Assembly: GCA_029339195.1 (NCBI GenBank)
Contig: JAPTJF010000096.1
Span: forward strand, 1 to 64,000
From: Micractinium sp. NFX-FRZ
Lineage: Eukaryota; Chlorophyta; Trebouxiophyceae; Chlorellales; Chlorellaceae
Direction of reading: 5' to 3'
Length of the DNA: 64,000 bases
The notes beneath the pieces were generated by a model. It saw nothing but the letters and a program-made list of their open reading frames with translations. It was not told the origin of the DNA and did no database searches. Both the position numbers and the translations under genes were made by a program. Positions 9,502 to 21,676 of the stretch are shown piece by piece; position 1 is the first letter of the stretch, and each line of letters begins with the position of its first letter.

Positions 9502-11936
9502 TCAAGCCGTGCTCGCAGCAGCGCCCTCTGGGAACAGGGCGTCCACAAATGTCAGGGGGTCGAATGGCTGCAGGTCCTCAATGCCCTCACCCACGCCCAC
9601 AAACTTGACTGGCACGCCCAGCTCATCCACGACGCTGACCTGCAAGGGGGCAGGCAGCAGGCAGCTGATAATTGAGCAGATATCATATTCTTGCTGCCGT
9701 AACCTTCAACGGCATGCCCACCAGCCCACCATGCTGACTCAGAAAGGAAACAGCAGATGACGTGTTACAGTCTGGACTTGCCAATCACCGGGAACTATGG
9801 CGGGAGTGTCCTGGCAAAACCAGGTTGCCAACCACGCTGGCACCAGGCTAAGTTAGAGTGCCATTACTCGGAGCAAGCAGTGAGCGCAGTCGACGGCAAC
9901 CGACTGGCAGACTCAGCGTGCTACTGCTTCAGGCTGTTTATGCATCGTATGCCAGCAGCCAGCAAGCACAACACAACACAGTACAGCGCAGCCCAGCAGG
10001 CAGGCATCACGGGCCAAGCCATCCAACTATGTGAAATTGCCCACCCAACCCCACCCCACCACTGTGAACAGCCCAACACACAGGCACAGACACGGCCAGC
10101 ACTGATGAACAAATCCCAGTGCATCACAGCATAATAACCTAGCACAGCCCAGCCCTCCCTGTCCCGCCACACCCCAGCTCCCACATCACTCCAGCACGCA
10201 CCACGGCGCCGCCACGTGCTGTGCCGTCAAGCTTTGTAAGGATGAGGCCGCTCAGCTGCACTGTCTCATTGAACTCCTTGGCCTGGTTAAGCATGTTGAG
10301 CCCAGTTGTGCCATCCAGCACCAGAAGCACCTGCAGCACACGCGTCAGCTGTGATTAGGCTTTGCGCTTCTCACCAATAATGCACAAGGCAGGCTGAAGA
10401 GCGGAGGATTAGGGAGCAGCATAGACCTGAGCAGGAGCGCACAGCACAACCCACCCCAGCACCCCAGAGGCTGTGTTCACTGCGGCACGGGCACCACGAC
10501 AGCACTGCACTGTTCTTCTTCCCCTCAAGCAGCACTGCACAACTCAACTCAGGCCTGGTTCCCCGCGCCCGCCTCCCGCATACTGCCCGCCCCCACCGGC
10601 TGCCCACCCGCCTGCTCTTACCTCGTGCGGCGCCCCTGGAAGGGCCTTGGTGATGCTGCGCTTGCACTTTGCCAGCTCATCCATCAGGCTCCAGTTGGTG
10701 TGCAGCCGGCCCGAGGTGTCACACAGCACCAGATCTGCCCCGCTCTTCACAGCCGCATCAACCGCCTGGAAGAGGACGGTGTCGGGCCGTGCCTTGTCGC
10801 TGTCTGCCCGAATGATCTCGGCGCCTGCCCGCCGTGCCCACTCCTCCAGCTGCTCCGACGCTGCGGCGCGGAAGGTGTCGCCAGCACCCAGCACAACCTT
10901 GGCTCCCCCGCTGCCAAACTTGTGCGCCAGCTTGCCAATCGTGGTCGTCTTGCCACCGCCGTTGACTCCCACAATCAGCAGCACCGCGGGCTTGGCGCCA
11001 TCTATCGCCAGCTCGCTGCTGCCGCCGCGCTGCTGCAGCAGGTTTGAGATGGAGGCCTTGAGCTCCGCCCGGATCTGCTCACCCGTCTTGATCTGCCCAG
11101 CCTTCACCTTGTCCCTGATGCTGTCCACAATCTTGAAGGCAGTCTTGGGGCCGAAATCGGACATCTGCCAGGGGGGTGGGGCAAGGTGAATAGGAAGAGC
11201 AGGGGGAAGGCACAGCATTGAAGGGCAGGGGAGGGGTGGGCACGCACCGCAGAGCGGCAGCGGCAGTGCAGCACACCGCGGTGCCAGTGTGCAGCAAACA
11301 AGAGCAAGGGGGCAAAGCTGAGTGTGCTCGGCGTTGCAGGTCATGCCCATCAGGCGCAGCAGGCAACATGTGGGGTGGTATGCATAGCGCGACGCCTCAC
11401 CCAAGCAGAACCCTCAAACCCTCTTATTGGCAGCCCCAAACCGGCAGGCAAGTGAAGCGTGGGCGCTCACAATCAGCGCATCCTCAAGCTCCTCGAGAGT
11501 CTCGTCTGCATCCTCCAGGTTCCAGTAGGCAAACAGCTCCTCAATCACCTGCACGGACAGGGACATGCAGACGCCAGTGTGCACAGTCCATGACACATAT
11601 GCCAGCCGAGAGCAGGAAGGCCAGCGACGCGGTGTGGCCGCGCACCGACAAGCGGCATCAAGAGCTAGAGGAGGGCTGCCGTAGGCAGTGGCGCACCCCA
11701 AGCTTCTCCCGCGTCTTGCTGGTGCCCTTGACTATGCGGTCCAGATCCTGCTGCGCCTTCTCCTTGAACACTCGCGCCAGCTTCTGCAGCACGCCAGGCG
11801 TTCCCGTGGCGGCGGCGGACACCCGCACGGCGTGTCGCCGCCGTGCCGCCGCCGGTGCTGACGCTGGTCGAGCTGTTGCGCGTGCCTGGGCGCACCGTGC
11901 CGTCATGGGCGCCGTCATCAGTGCGTTGGCCGCCAT
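9502..11936 (-). CDS. FTSY: Plastid signal-recognition-particle receptor FtsY
   Basis: SRP-type GTPase that docks cpSRP54/cpSRP43 with light-harvesting proteins at the thylakoid. Five exons: 11936-11697, 11548-11471, 11164-10622, 10330-10202, 9639-9502; about 375 residues. The N-terminus ([20 protein letters not shown] and on) is rich in Ala/Arg/Ser, a plastid transit peptide. The short N domain ([31 protein letters not shown]) lacks the long acidic A domain of E. coli FtsY, which is usual for plastid forms. GTPase motifs are complete: [15 protein letters not shown] (G1), DTFRAAA (G2), DTSGR (G3), TKLDG (G4) and [14 protein letters not shown] near the C-terminus. All five exons join in phase 0. 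Intron 4 is 562 bases and holds two decayed copies of the exon 5 start. Confidence 0.95.
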
Positions 11937-12285
11937 TCCGGCGGTGCTGCGGTGTCGAGCAAGAGCGGGGGGCGTGGCTTTAAGGGCTCGGGCGGAGGCA
12001 GTTAATTAAGATTCCAGGCGTGCAGTGCTTTGACACGCTGGTGCGCAGGCCTCCGACTTGCCCACCGGTTCATCTCGATTTTGCTGAGTTGGCAGGTGCG
12101 TGAGGCGCAGCAGGGAGAGCAAAAGCAGAACCGTTCTGAAAGGAGCAAACATAATATGGGCACCCACTGCCCAGCCTGCAGATGCGCTGCCAAAGCCTGG
12201 TCGCCGCCGCCGCCGCCGCCGCCACCACCGCTGCTGCCGCCACTGGCACTGGGCAAGTGTTCCAAACACATGCGTGCGCCGCTTG
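11937..12285. other. Intergenic, FtsY upstream and CDPK 3' region
   Basis: Promoter side of FtsY and 3' untranslated side of the kinase gene, with a short GCC-type triplet run near 12208. Nothing else is supported. Confidence 0.5.
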
Positions 12286-15200
12286 CTAGGTGTTCCACTC
12301 ATCAAGCGCCGCCCCTTCGCTGCTCAGGTGTCCCACACTCTCACTGCCATCCTCCTCATCCTGCTCAAAGCAGTGAGGCCGCCGCCGCACAGCCTGCAGG
12401 AGCGGAAGCGGCACGGGCGGCAGCATGAGTGGTCATTCATTCAATCACTAACCAGCGCTGCAGCAACACAAAAGTGTGCCACAGATGCGTCGTCCAGCAT
12501 GAGTGGGACCGATGGAAGAACAGGCCAGCGTGCAACAATATTCACAGCATGCGTCTCTTGGCCCCGCTCCCAAGAGTGAAGCATAAACACACCTCCTGCA
12601 GCGCTGGGCCCTGCTCCATGAACCGCCGGAAGCTCTCAAACGTGGCGCCGCTTTCTGCGTGCAGGGCAGAGATGTCCAGTCCCGGGAAGGCTGCAGGGAG
12701 CCATGGGCCATTTGGGTGAACAGTTTAAAAAAGCAGGGAGGCCCGTGGCGCTGCAAACGTGCAGATCGCCCACGGCACACCCTGCCTCACACACAGTGTC
12801 TCCCTTTGTAGCCCTCCTGCCTGAGTCCCCCCACTCACTATGAGCGACCTGCTCGCGGCGCAGCTTCTGATACAGCGCCTGCAGCAGCTCGGTGCGGCTC
12901 TCAGAGCTGCTGCCCAGCGTGACGGACAGCAGCTCCGCCAGCCCGACCTGCACAGAACAGGATGGGACGCATTGAAATCGGCCGAAGCGGCGGAAGTGTG
13001 GCGGGCTGCTGCACAGCAGGACGGGCCACAGCTCGGCCAGCTCAACCCACATGCGTGGGGATGCAGCGAGGCGGCAGCTGGGGTGGAGTGCAGGCAAGCA
13101 AGCTCAGGTGGTGCGGGTGCCAGAGTTGCAGGCCATGCCGTGCACCTGCACGGTGCTTGAAATTCAAACCAGGTGGCGTGAACCTGCTCACCTGCCCATC
13201 CCCATCGGTGTCCGCCTCTGCAACCATGCGCTGCGCTTCCTCCTGCAGGGCACATGTGGCGTCAGTTGTGGCAGCCCGGCGCAGCGCACTCGTGCCAGTT
13301 ACGCAGCAGCAGCTGCAGGCAGCAGCAAACGTGTGTAGATTCGTGCGCCGTCTTTACGTCGGGCAGCAGGTGGTGGGGTGCACACACACTTGCGCGCCCT
13401 ATTTCAGCTCTGCACGCAAACCAGCTGCTCCCTGCATACAGGACGTGCATCGGCAACCCACCGAAAAGCACTCCACTGCAGCCCAGCACAGCAGCTGCCG
13501 CCTGTGCACATGCCCAGTAGCCCCACCTCTGCCGCCGGCCGCCCCTGCCGGTGCAGCGCCACCTGCAGCTCCTCCGCTGACAGCCGCCCAGACTTGTCTG
13601 CATCCAGACGATTGAACAGTGCCTGCAGGCCACGGATGTCCTCCTGCCCAAGGGTTGACGCCGCCACGACCTGCACGGGACGGGGCAGCAACGCAGCGTG
13701 TGGATAAGCAGTGGGCAAGAGGCGGGCAAATTAATGTGCATCTGGTGTGGCATAGCAGAGACGCAGTCTGCGGTTGTGCGCCGTCCCGCCAAGCCCCCGC
13801 CCACGGCAGGCGGACAGTGCGCGCGGCCACTCACCATGGCTGCACGGTGCGCTTTTGCCTTGACGTTGAGCCGGGCCAGACGGCCAGCCACCACCTGATC
13901 CAGAGGCCGGTCTTGCGCAGCCTCGCACAGCCAGGGGTGCTGCAGGATCTGGGCGGGCGTGATGCGACGGGAGGGGTCTCGCTGCAGATGGGCGCAAGGG
14001 GGGGATCACAGGCATGCGGGGCATGAGAGGATGGCAACCACCACAGGAGGCCCGAGGCAAATGATCCTGCGCCTTCTTTCCTCCAAGAGGATGGTTGTGC
14101 CTGCAGCAGACAGGCAGCAGCAGGCACGCCACAGGGCGGTGCGTGCTTCCCTTCCACCCGGCATCGCTGCACACAGAGCTGTGCACAGCCCTTGTGCACC
14201 GGCAGCCCTTGCACAAACCTGCAACATTCGTCGCACAAGATCCTTGGCTGCGGGCGAGATGTGGGGCCATGGTGTCGACTCCAGATCCAGATCTGCAGCA
14301 GGCAGGGGGTCAGCATGGGGGCAGGGCTCAAGACGCAGCGCTGGGAAAGCTTGAAGGCACGAGGCATAACACACATGCACGTCTGATCATGCGTGGTCTC
14401 ACCCGCACCGGCCTGCAAAAAGCTGGGTGCTTGTTGTGTTCTCAAGTGCAAATGCCAGCACGGCAGCACACACGTCAACACCATCTCTAGCAGTACAACA
14501 GATCCCATTTGAAAGGCGTGATCAACAATTCCAACCATTAGCTCACCTGCGTACTGCACCATTGCAAACACCTCTGCTTCCGTCTCCCCAAAGAAGGGCA
14601 GCAGCCCTGTAGAGGATCGCAGAGCGGGGTGGAAAAGGCAGGATCAGAAGGGGAGCCGTTTTACGAAGAAAGCAGAGCGGGGGCATAAGACTAAGCAGCA
14701 CGGGAGCGGTGATGTCTGTCCGCCAAGCGAAGGGGAACAGCACTACAAGCCACCTGTTGTAGCTGCTCACCTGACAGCAGCGTGAACAGGCACACACCCA
14801 GGCTCCACACGTCTGCCTGCGGCCCGTATTCACGAGCCAGCACTTCTGCAGATGACACAGGCGGGGCCAGCATTTCGGGTCACAGCAGCCAACAACAGGC
14901 CCCCACACGGCCATGCTTGGAGGGTTCGAAAGTGCCAAGTGGCCGCTTTGCACCGAAGCATTACCTGGTGCCACATAAAAGGCCGAGCCGACCAAGCTGT
15001 GGAAGTTGCGGCCCGGGCTGAAGAATTGAGAGAGGCCTACAGGGAGAGGGAAGGGTAGGGTGGCGCCAGCTGGCAGAGTCAATGAAGCAGCGGAACCGGT
15101 GGCTGCAGTCTCGTCAACCCCACCATCAGCTGTGCAATGAAACTCCCAGTCACGCCAGCCTCGCGTTGGGTCACAGTAGCGGCACCCACCAAAGCAGGTG

Positions 15201-16774
15201 CACACCCAGTCAAGCAGACACCGTGTCAAACACAGGCCAAGTGGGCTGCCCACCAAAGTCGCAGGCCTTGATCCGAGCCTTGTCAGTCCGATCGCTGAGC
15301 AGGAAGTTTTCTGCTTTGATGTCCCTTCAGGAGGGGAGGGGGACGCACGGGCACAGCTTTCATCGCAAGCCCCACGCTCTCTGAAGCAGTACGTGTGGCT
15401 CAAGCGTTCCACCAGGACTGCCACGGCCACACACACCCTGCTGCTTCCTCTCAAACCCATGCATGCCAAAAACACTGCAAATTTATTGGAAATTCACCTA
15501 TGGCAGATGTGCAGCGAGTGCATGTGGTGGACCACAGCCACCATCTGCCGGAAAAAGTGCGCGGCCTCCCGCTCCGTCAGCACACCCCGGTTGGCCACCC
15601 GCTCAAACAGCTCCTCCTCTGCCTGCAGGTCAAAGGGATACGCAAGCCAAAGCACGCAAAAAAAATAAGCGCTCCGTCACCGCGTCCTGGATGGCCACTT
15701 GCTCAGGCAGCTCCTCTTCCAGCCTGCAAACGGAAACACACAGCACACAGACCATACATGTTTTAATTGAATGCCGTTGCGCATGCAGGCGTCGGTCCGC
15801 CCTTACCAGTTCAAGCACAATGTGCACCGCCTCGTCATCCTCGTACGTCTGCAGGAGCGCTGCCACGTTTGGGTGGCTGGAAAGCATGCCCAGGATCTGT
15901 GTGGCATGGAAGAGGGCAGGGTGGCAAGGGCTTGGGCAGGGGCAGCAGAGGTGGAGGGAGGTCAGCGGCGTGGGAGAGGTCTCGATACGCAGGCTGGCAG
16001 CTCAGGGCTGCAGACTGTGGCACCAGTGCAACCCGTAAAAGAGGCTCAACTAGTGCCCAGCGTGTTGCCGCCATGCCCACCTGCACCTCCCGCTTCAAAT
16101 CTTCAATGTCCACCCGCCGCCGCATCGGCTTCTTGTACACCGACTTGACAGCGTAGCGCAGGCCCGTGCGCAGGTGGATGGCCAGCCGCACGACGCCAAA
16201 GGCACCTGGGTGGGTAGGGGAGCAATGCAGGGGTTGGGGGGGCATGCCGCATGGGTCATCCCAAACGTAGAGGTTGCGGGCGCTTGTTTTCCAGGGACGA
16301 AGTTGGGTGCCCCTCCAGGTCAAGCTGAGCTGCGCGTCTGTTGTTGTGCTTCAACTCCTATGGTAGCATCAGGTTCACCAGACTCAGCAGCGCTCACCCT
16401 GTCCCAGCACATCCGTGAGCGCATAATCTGCGCCAATGTCGCGGTGGCCATGCCCCAGTATGTTGTGTTTCGTGAGGGGCGCACGCCGCTGCCGCCGCCG
16501 CACGCTGGGGTCCAACCTGCTGCAGTGCGAGGTGACAGGGCAGCCATGCAGCATCATCCATGGGTGCAAGCATGCCCGCAAACTGCCCAAGCGTCCATGA
16601 CTAGCGCAGCGGCGGCACCAGCAAACAGCAGCGCCTCCCCGGCACTTGCCTGCGCCTGGCTGTCGTTGCGGGAGAGGCCAGCAGCGGTGCCGCAGCCTCC
16701 TGATCCTCAGGATGGTGGCAACGCACAATGCCACATGTCAGAATACATACCACTGCCGATAGCCAGCCCTGCAT
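12286..16774 (-). CDS. Calcium-dependent protein kinase-like, two EF-hands
   Basis: Ser/Thr kinase of the CDPK family, predicted to be switched on by Ca2+. Sixteen exons by my model (16774-16650, 16516-16398, 16205-16081, then down to 12393-12286); about 530 residues. Kinase motifs: GQGAFGVVRLA loop, YAVKSV with the ATP-binding Lys, HRDIKAENFLL catalytic loop, CDFGLSQFF, YVAPEVLAREYGPQADVWSL. A regulatory segment follows (LARLNVKAKAHRAAM). The first EF-hand loop is DADKSGRLSAEE and the second DTDGDGQVGLAE. Classical CDPKs have four; I see two, then a C-terminal stretch of about 100 residues with no EF-hand. The N-terminus is the weak point: exon 1 relies on a GC donor at 16649, and an alternative ATG at 16557 would skip it. 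Neither gives a myristoylation start. Confidence 0.85.
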
Positions 16775-18142
16775 GTTGCAGCCGGCCGGTGGCAACCAGC
16801 AGGGTGCCGCCCTGCCAGACGGGCGGCGGGTTGAAGGGGCACCCCTTCTGCGTGTCGCGCCGCGCCCCCGCGAGATCACCCGCTGTAAGGCGCAGCTAAA
16901 GGATACTTCGGGCGCAGGAGAAGCGCGGGCAGCACCAAAAGCTGGCGGCGGAGCTGTCGCGCACTTGCTGCTGCGCAACCGGTTTATACTGCAACCACAG
17001 CTCACAAAGGCTTCAGATTCCTTTGTATAAGGAGCGCCCGAGCCCTGCTTCAGGTGTACTCAGCACTGCCACATCACCGCCTGTACCCTGCCTTTATACT
17101 CGGCATCGCCTGTATAAACCACAAATTGACCCTCTTCGCCACACCCCTCAGTACCCACATAAAGGTTCCTGTGATCACCTCCTTCTCGTGGATCACCAAA
17201 GGATCGCTGCCGCAATACCAGGAGGAGGATGAGCATTTGCCAGAGGCTGCTGACAGCGAGGCAGACGCAAGCCCAGGCCCACGCGCTGCTGCCGCCAGGC
17301 ATAGGCTTTCACCTCAACGGGCCAGCCAGGCACAAGGGCCGCCGCAGGGCCCGCAAGCGATGATGATGCATTCACTGCAGGCGGAGGTGGTGCAGCAGCA
17401 GTACCAGCATGCGGCGGCGGTGCAGCGTGCTCAGCATGCATGACAGCATGCTCAGCAAGCCTACTTAAGGGCATGCAGCAGGCGCAGCAGGCAGCTCACA
17501 CTCAGCAGGCGGCGGCCATGGCAGGCATGGTACCACCAGGATTCCCAGCAATGCACCAGCAGAACGTATTCCCCGCCATGGCCATGCTTTGGCAGCCCCC
17601 AGCTCAGCAGCCTGGCCACCTGCAGGGGGCAATGTTCTACTGCCTGCTAGGGTTGGGGTTTTAGATGCTAGCTACTGCTGCAGCTCCACCTCAGTGTTAA
17701 TAAAGAACATCCATCAACATGCCCCACTTCGTTGCGCACTCAAACTTTGAACGCTTGAATTGTGGCTGAAACAGTGCACCGCCACACCACCGCCAAGTGC
17801 AACTGTTGGGTTAACAGTTGAGTCGAGTCTTGGGTTCGAAAGCCTCCTCCTCGTGTCTCTTCCCGTCGATTACAGGGTCGCTGCCGCAACATTACAACGA
17901 CGTATGACCGTTTGCCGGGGGCTGCCGGCAACCATTTCCCCACAAAAGGCATGCAGAGTGTGCAAGGCACTGATGTCAACAAAATGAGCACTGTCTTCGA
18001 ACTTTTGATATCCTGGAAAAGGCCGAACACGGGGTGCAAAAGCACTGACACAAAGATGGGCTTCTGGGTCCAGAAAGCAGTCATGGTTGCATGGAAAAGT
18101 CAAAGTACAACACGCATGATCAGAACACAAGTCACAAGGCTG
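16775..18142. other. 1.4 kb without a firm gene
   Basis: Lies between the kinase start and the MscS-like stop. It contains the decayed open segment at 17159-17664 and a partial second copy of its start near 17840-17930. Short TATA-containing pieces repeat near 16985-17115. I see no complete gene. Confidence 0.5.
17159..17664 (+). pseudogene. Possible decayed gene fragment, Gln/Ala-rich
   Basis: A plus-strand stretch reads GSLPQYQEEDEHLPEAADSE, then a Gln/His/Ala-rich tail that meets a stop at 17443. It continues in another frame to 17664 (QQAQQAAHTQQAAAMAGMVP, then MHQQNVFPAMAMLW). Two open frames of like composition that differ by a shift suggest a broken gene. I do not recognise the family. 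No upstream exon with a clear start was found, so this could equally be chance in GC-rich sequence. Confidence 0.3.
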
Positions 18143-18414
18143 CTATGAGGACGGGGGGTACGGCGGCTGGCCCCCCGACTGCCCTGGATAGGGCGGCGCT
18201 GCATGCCAGCCGTTGGTCTGGCCATTGGTCTGGCGGAACTCAAACGACTGCGGGCCAGTCTGCACATACCCAGGCGGCATCGGTGGCTGCGCAGCCTGCT
18301 GCTGCTGCTGAAGCGCTGCCTGCTGCTGCCGGAGCTGCTGCTGCTGCTGTGCTGCCTGCTGCTGCCAGAGCTGCTGCTGCTGCTGCTGCTCCGGCACTGC
18401 CTGCTGCTGCCGGA

Positions 18415-18446
<32 letters not shown>

Positions 18447-21400
18447 GTTCCTGGAACGACATAGTCCTTCTGCAGCGGGGGCGGCCCCGGAAGCCGACTA
18501 ACCGGTGGCCGGGCCGCCGCCGCTGCCGTCGCCGCTGCTGCTGCTGGCTGCGCACTTGCTGCCGCCTGCGGCTCCGCCGCCTCCTCAGCCAGCTCTTGGT
18601 GCACCGGCATCCCATCCATATAGGACTGCCACACATGTCGCTCATCCTGTGCCATGTAGGCCTGCTGCTGGTGCGGCTGCGCATAGGTGGCGCTTGTGGG
18701 CCCTGCGCTGGGCTCCGGCTGGCTGCCGCCGCCCTGCGGCGCATCCTCCAGAATCATGAAGGGCTGCTGCAGGAAGGCGGAGTTGGGCACCATCAGCCGG
18801 CGCTTGCCCTGGCGCAGCGAGGTGTACCTGCGCCAGAGAGAGAGGTGGGTGCAGGGCGTGGTGGGACAGAGCGCGCAGGCAGCAATGCATACGGCTCAGA
18901 TGGATGGACGGGGAGTAGCCACAGCCCTGAGCACTGCAAGCCTGAACAGATGCAAAACTACACCTGCACGCTTTATGCAGTCCTTGCGCATACCACACGC
19001 TGTTACGTGGCACCCACCTGAGGTCCACCTTCTCGCACACGCCCTCAAACCAGGAGCTGCCGCCGCCAAAGCTGCCAGGGGAGCCCGCCGGCAGCGTCAC
19101 CCCCACCCGGTCGCCCAGCCTGCATGAGAGGGCAACACGTGCGCGCAGATGTCAAGCATCCCATCTGTGAAAACACTCGAGGACGGCAGCCAGTCATTTG
19201 AGGAGCGGCACTAGAGCAATCGCGCCAAATTTGAGGACTTCATCAAGCCAGCAGCGGCCACTGTAGGACCCCCCGCCCCGGCCCCCACCCAACCTTCCTC
19301 CCCACTTGCTGGCACCCACCTAAAGGGCTGCACCATCATGAGGAAGAAGCCAGCCAGGAAGTTGTGGGAGAGGTCACGTGAAGCAATGGCAGCTGCCACG
19401 CCCGCAGGCAGCAGCAGCGCGGACACGTTGACACCCAGCATTGACAGCAGGATGACGCCTGCATTGAGGGGCAGAAACCAACTTGGTGGCGGGAAGTGCG
19501 TGAGGTCAGTTTAGGAAACTTGAAGACACATCAACGCCTAGCATGGACAGCAATCTTGCACACGTGAATTGAGGAGGGACAGCAGGGTTACGCCTGCCCA
19601 AGTGGAAAGGAGCAAAGCAAACCAGCAGGATGAAGCGGCCCCGGGGAGCAGGTGCGGCCAGGGGGGCCAGGGTGAACTGCAAGCTACAGCACTGCCATAC
19701 TAGCACGTCAGCTGCGCAGCAGGGCACAGGACCAGCCAGCCAGCCAAACAAAGGTCCAATGCTGCACCCACCCCACCTACCAGCTGTGACCAGCACGGTC
19801 AGCTCCGCGACTGAATTGATGTTGTTGGCCATGCGCTGGTCGATGGCGCCCTGCTTGCGCAGGTATGCCACCGTGTTCTGAATGACGCTGTTGGCAAACC
19901 ACAGCAGCCACAGCAGGACGACCAGCAGGCCGATGCGCGGGAAGACGAGGGATGCGTTGGTGCGGATGCTCCGCATCAGCATGCCGGTACCCAGCAGCAG
20001 CGGCGCCAGCATGGGCAGTGAGAGCGAGGTGCTCAGCAGGCCGATCTGGGTTGCCACCAGCGCCACCAGCGCGGGCAGGCGGATGCTGCACGGGGGGGGT
20101 AGGAGGCAAGTGCACATGAGGCGATGGGGCAAGGAGCATTCGTCAATTGAGCTGCGGATCTCCACAGCAGCATGCGTGCACGACCTTGCAGCCATGAGAA
20201 CGGCACCGGTAACGACCGAGCTACGTCGCAGACCTTTCAATATTACGCCTTGACTTCACAGTCACCTGAAGTTGGCCATGCTGATAGTGAGCCGTATCTT
20301 TTGCACGGGCGGGCGGTCCCACACCCACATCACTTTGCCCCACAGGTCCTGCAGGTTTACCAATGAACACCAACAACAAGAGCATTTTCAGGTAAAGTCA
20401 ACCCCGGCCAACTGTTGAGGGGAGCTTGTGCACGGCTGCAGCAGCACAGAGGATGCGGCTGGGCAGGTGAGCGTGAACACCCCGGGTGCTGCTCAATCCC
20501 TCCTGAAGTGGTGGGCAGCACACACTGGTGCTACGACGTGTAACCAGCGCATAGTTGAGTCAAGCCCCCATGCTTGCTCACCTCCGGCAGCTCTTGCTGT
20601 GCTTCCTCCAGCGTCTTCTGCCACGTCTGGACCTTCTTGCCCGCCGGGCTGCATGCCAGGCAGTGGGGAGGAGCTAGGGCAGGGTTTGCAAGTTGCACAG
20701 CCCTGCCCAAACCTGAGTGCAACATGCTTACTATTCCACAGCAGCTGGCTTGCATCCCAGAACCGAGAACTCCCAAACGTTCATCAGCGTCTCTTGGATG
20801 CCCACTCGGTCAACCCTTTCCTCACCTATTTGTAAAGACCTCCTCTGCCTGCGACTTCGCCTGCACCGTGCTGCGCCGCAGCGACTGCACCGCCTCACGC
20901 CCCAGCTGCCACGACACCCGCGCTGTGGCCAGCACAGCTGTTTGCAGGCGCGACAGCAGGCGGTGCATTGCCGCGCCAAACAGCAGCACCAGTGCCAGGC
21001 TGTCGTTCAGCACCTGTCCCAGGCCCCTCGGGCGAGTGTGTGCTTCTGTCCTCTGCACAAAAATGAGAGCGGGTGGCACGCGAGTCGGGTTGGCAGCGAG
21101 CACAACAGGTGGCAGCGTTATGGGCTGCGTACGCGTCACATCCTTGGAGTCAGGTGCTACGCTTGAACTGTGCACCATGATCACGCGCTGTAGCAGGCAG
21201 CTAGCCAGCCAAGCAGCGCACCTGCTCGGCGCCAACACCCGCGGCGCTGCCGGCCCCTGACAGCCCCTCTGCAGTGGGTGCAGCTGGCACAGGGGGTGCC
21301 ACTGGGCTCTCCCCAGCATGCAGGTAGTCATCTTCATCCTCAAACTCTTCCTCGTATGCATCTGGGTCGAAGGCAGGAGCCGCCCAGCCCCGCTCGCCGC

Positions 21401-21676
21401 TCAGCCCCGCCGCGCAGCGACCGGTGGCCGTGCGGCGGTGACCGGCGCCCAGGGCAGCCGCGAGCTGTCGTGGGGGGCAGAAGCGCAGCTGCAGGGCAAT
21501 GATGGCATGTGCGGCGCGGGGTTCAGCCGTATAGCCACCGCAGAGCAGAGATCGCTTTGAAGGCAGGGAGGAACAAGGAGAGCAGGCACCTGTGTGGTTG
21601 GCCGGGCGAGCCCGCGCTGCGGTGGCAGCAAGCCTGCCGCCATGGGGGGCCTGTAGCGGGCCAAGCCCCCCGACAT
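18143..21676 (-). CDS. MscS-like mechanosensitive channel, polyQ C-terminus
   Basis: Small-conductance mechanosensitive channel of the MscS/MSL family; plant and algal relatives sit in plastid, mitochondrial or plasma membranes. Nine exons: 21676-21590, 21488-21222, 21052-20826, 20648-20582, 20348-20266, 20085-19781, 19458-19320, 19119-19018, 18827-18143; about 653 residues. Exon 6 gives hydrophobic segments (LVALVATQIGLLSTSLSLP; GLLVVLLWLLWFANSV). Then come the pore helix region (LLPAGVAAAIASRDLSHNFL) and the MscS beta domain (QPFRLGDRVGV, EGVCEKVDLRYTSLRQG, MVPNSAFL). The C-terminal 200 residues are Gln/Pro-rich with polyQ. The N-terminus (MSGGLARYRPPMAAGLLPPQ) is transit-like, followed by an acidic patch. 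ATGs further upstream in frame remain possible, so the start is uncertain. Confidence 0.88.
18298..18450 (-). repeat. CAG/CTG triplet runs coding polyQ in the channel
   Basis: Several CTG runs on the plus strand, the longest around 18414-18446, encode polyglutamine on the minus strand. Interruptions by other codons suggest an older, partly stabilised repeat. Confidence 0.8.

Noticed and set aside
17750..17850. tRNA-like GGGTTCGAAAGCC loop
   Set aside because: The flanks do not fold into a full cloverleaf with matching acceptor and anticodon stems.
19506..20240. Long minus frame joining channel exon 6 with sequence into intron 6
   Set aside because: It runs past the exon 6 donor and ends in a decayed copy of the exon 7 start. 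The conserved channel sequence needs the spliced form.
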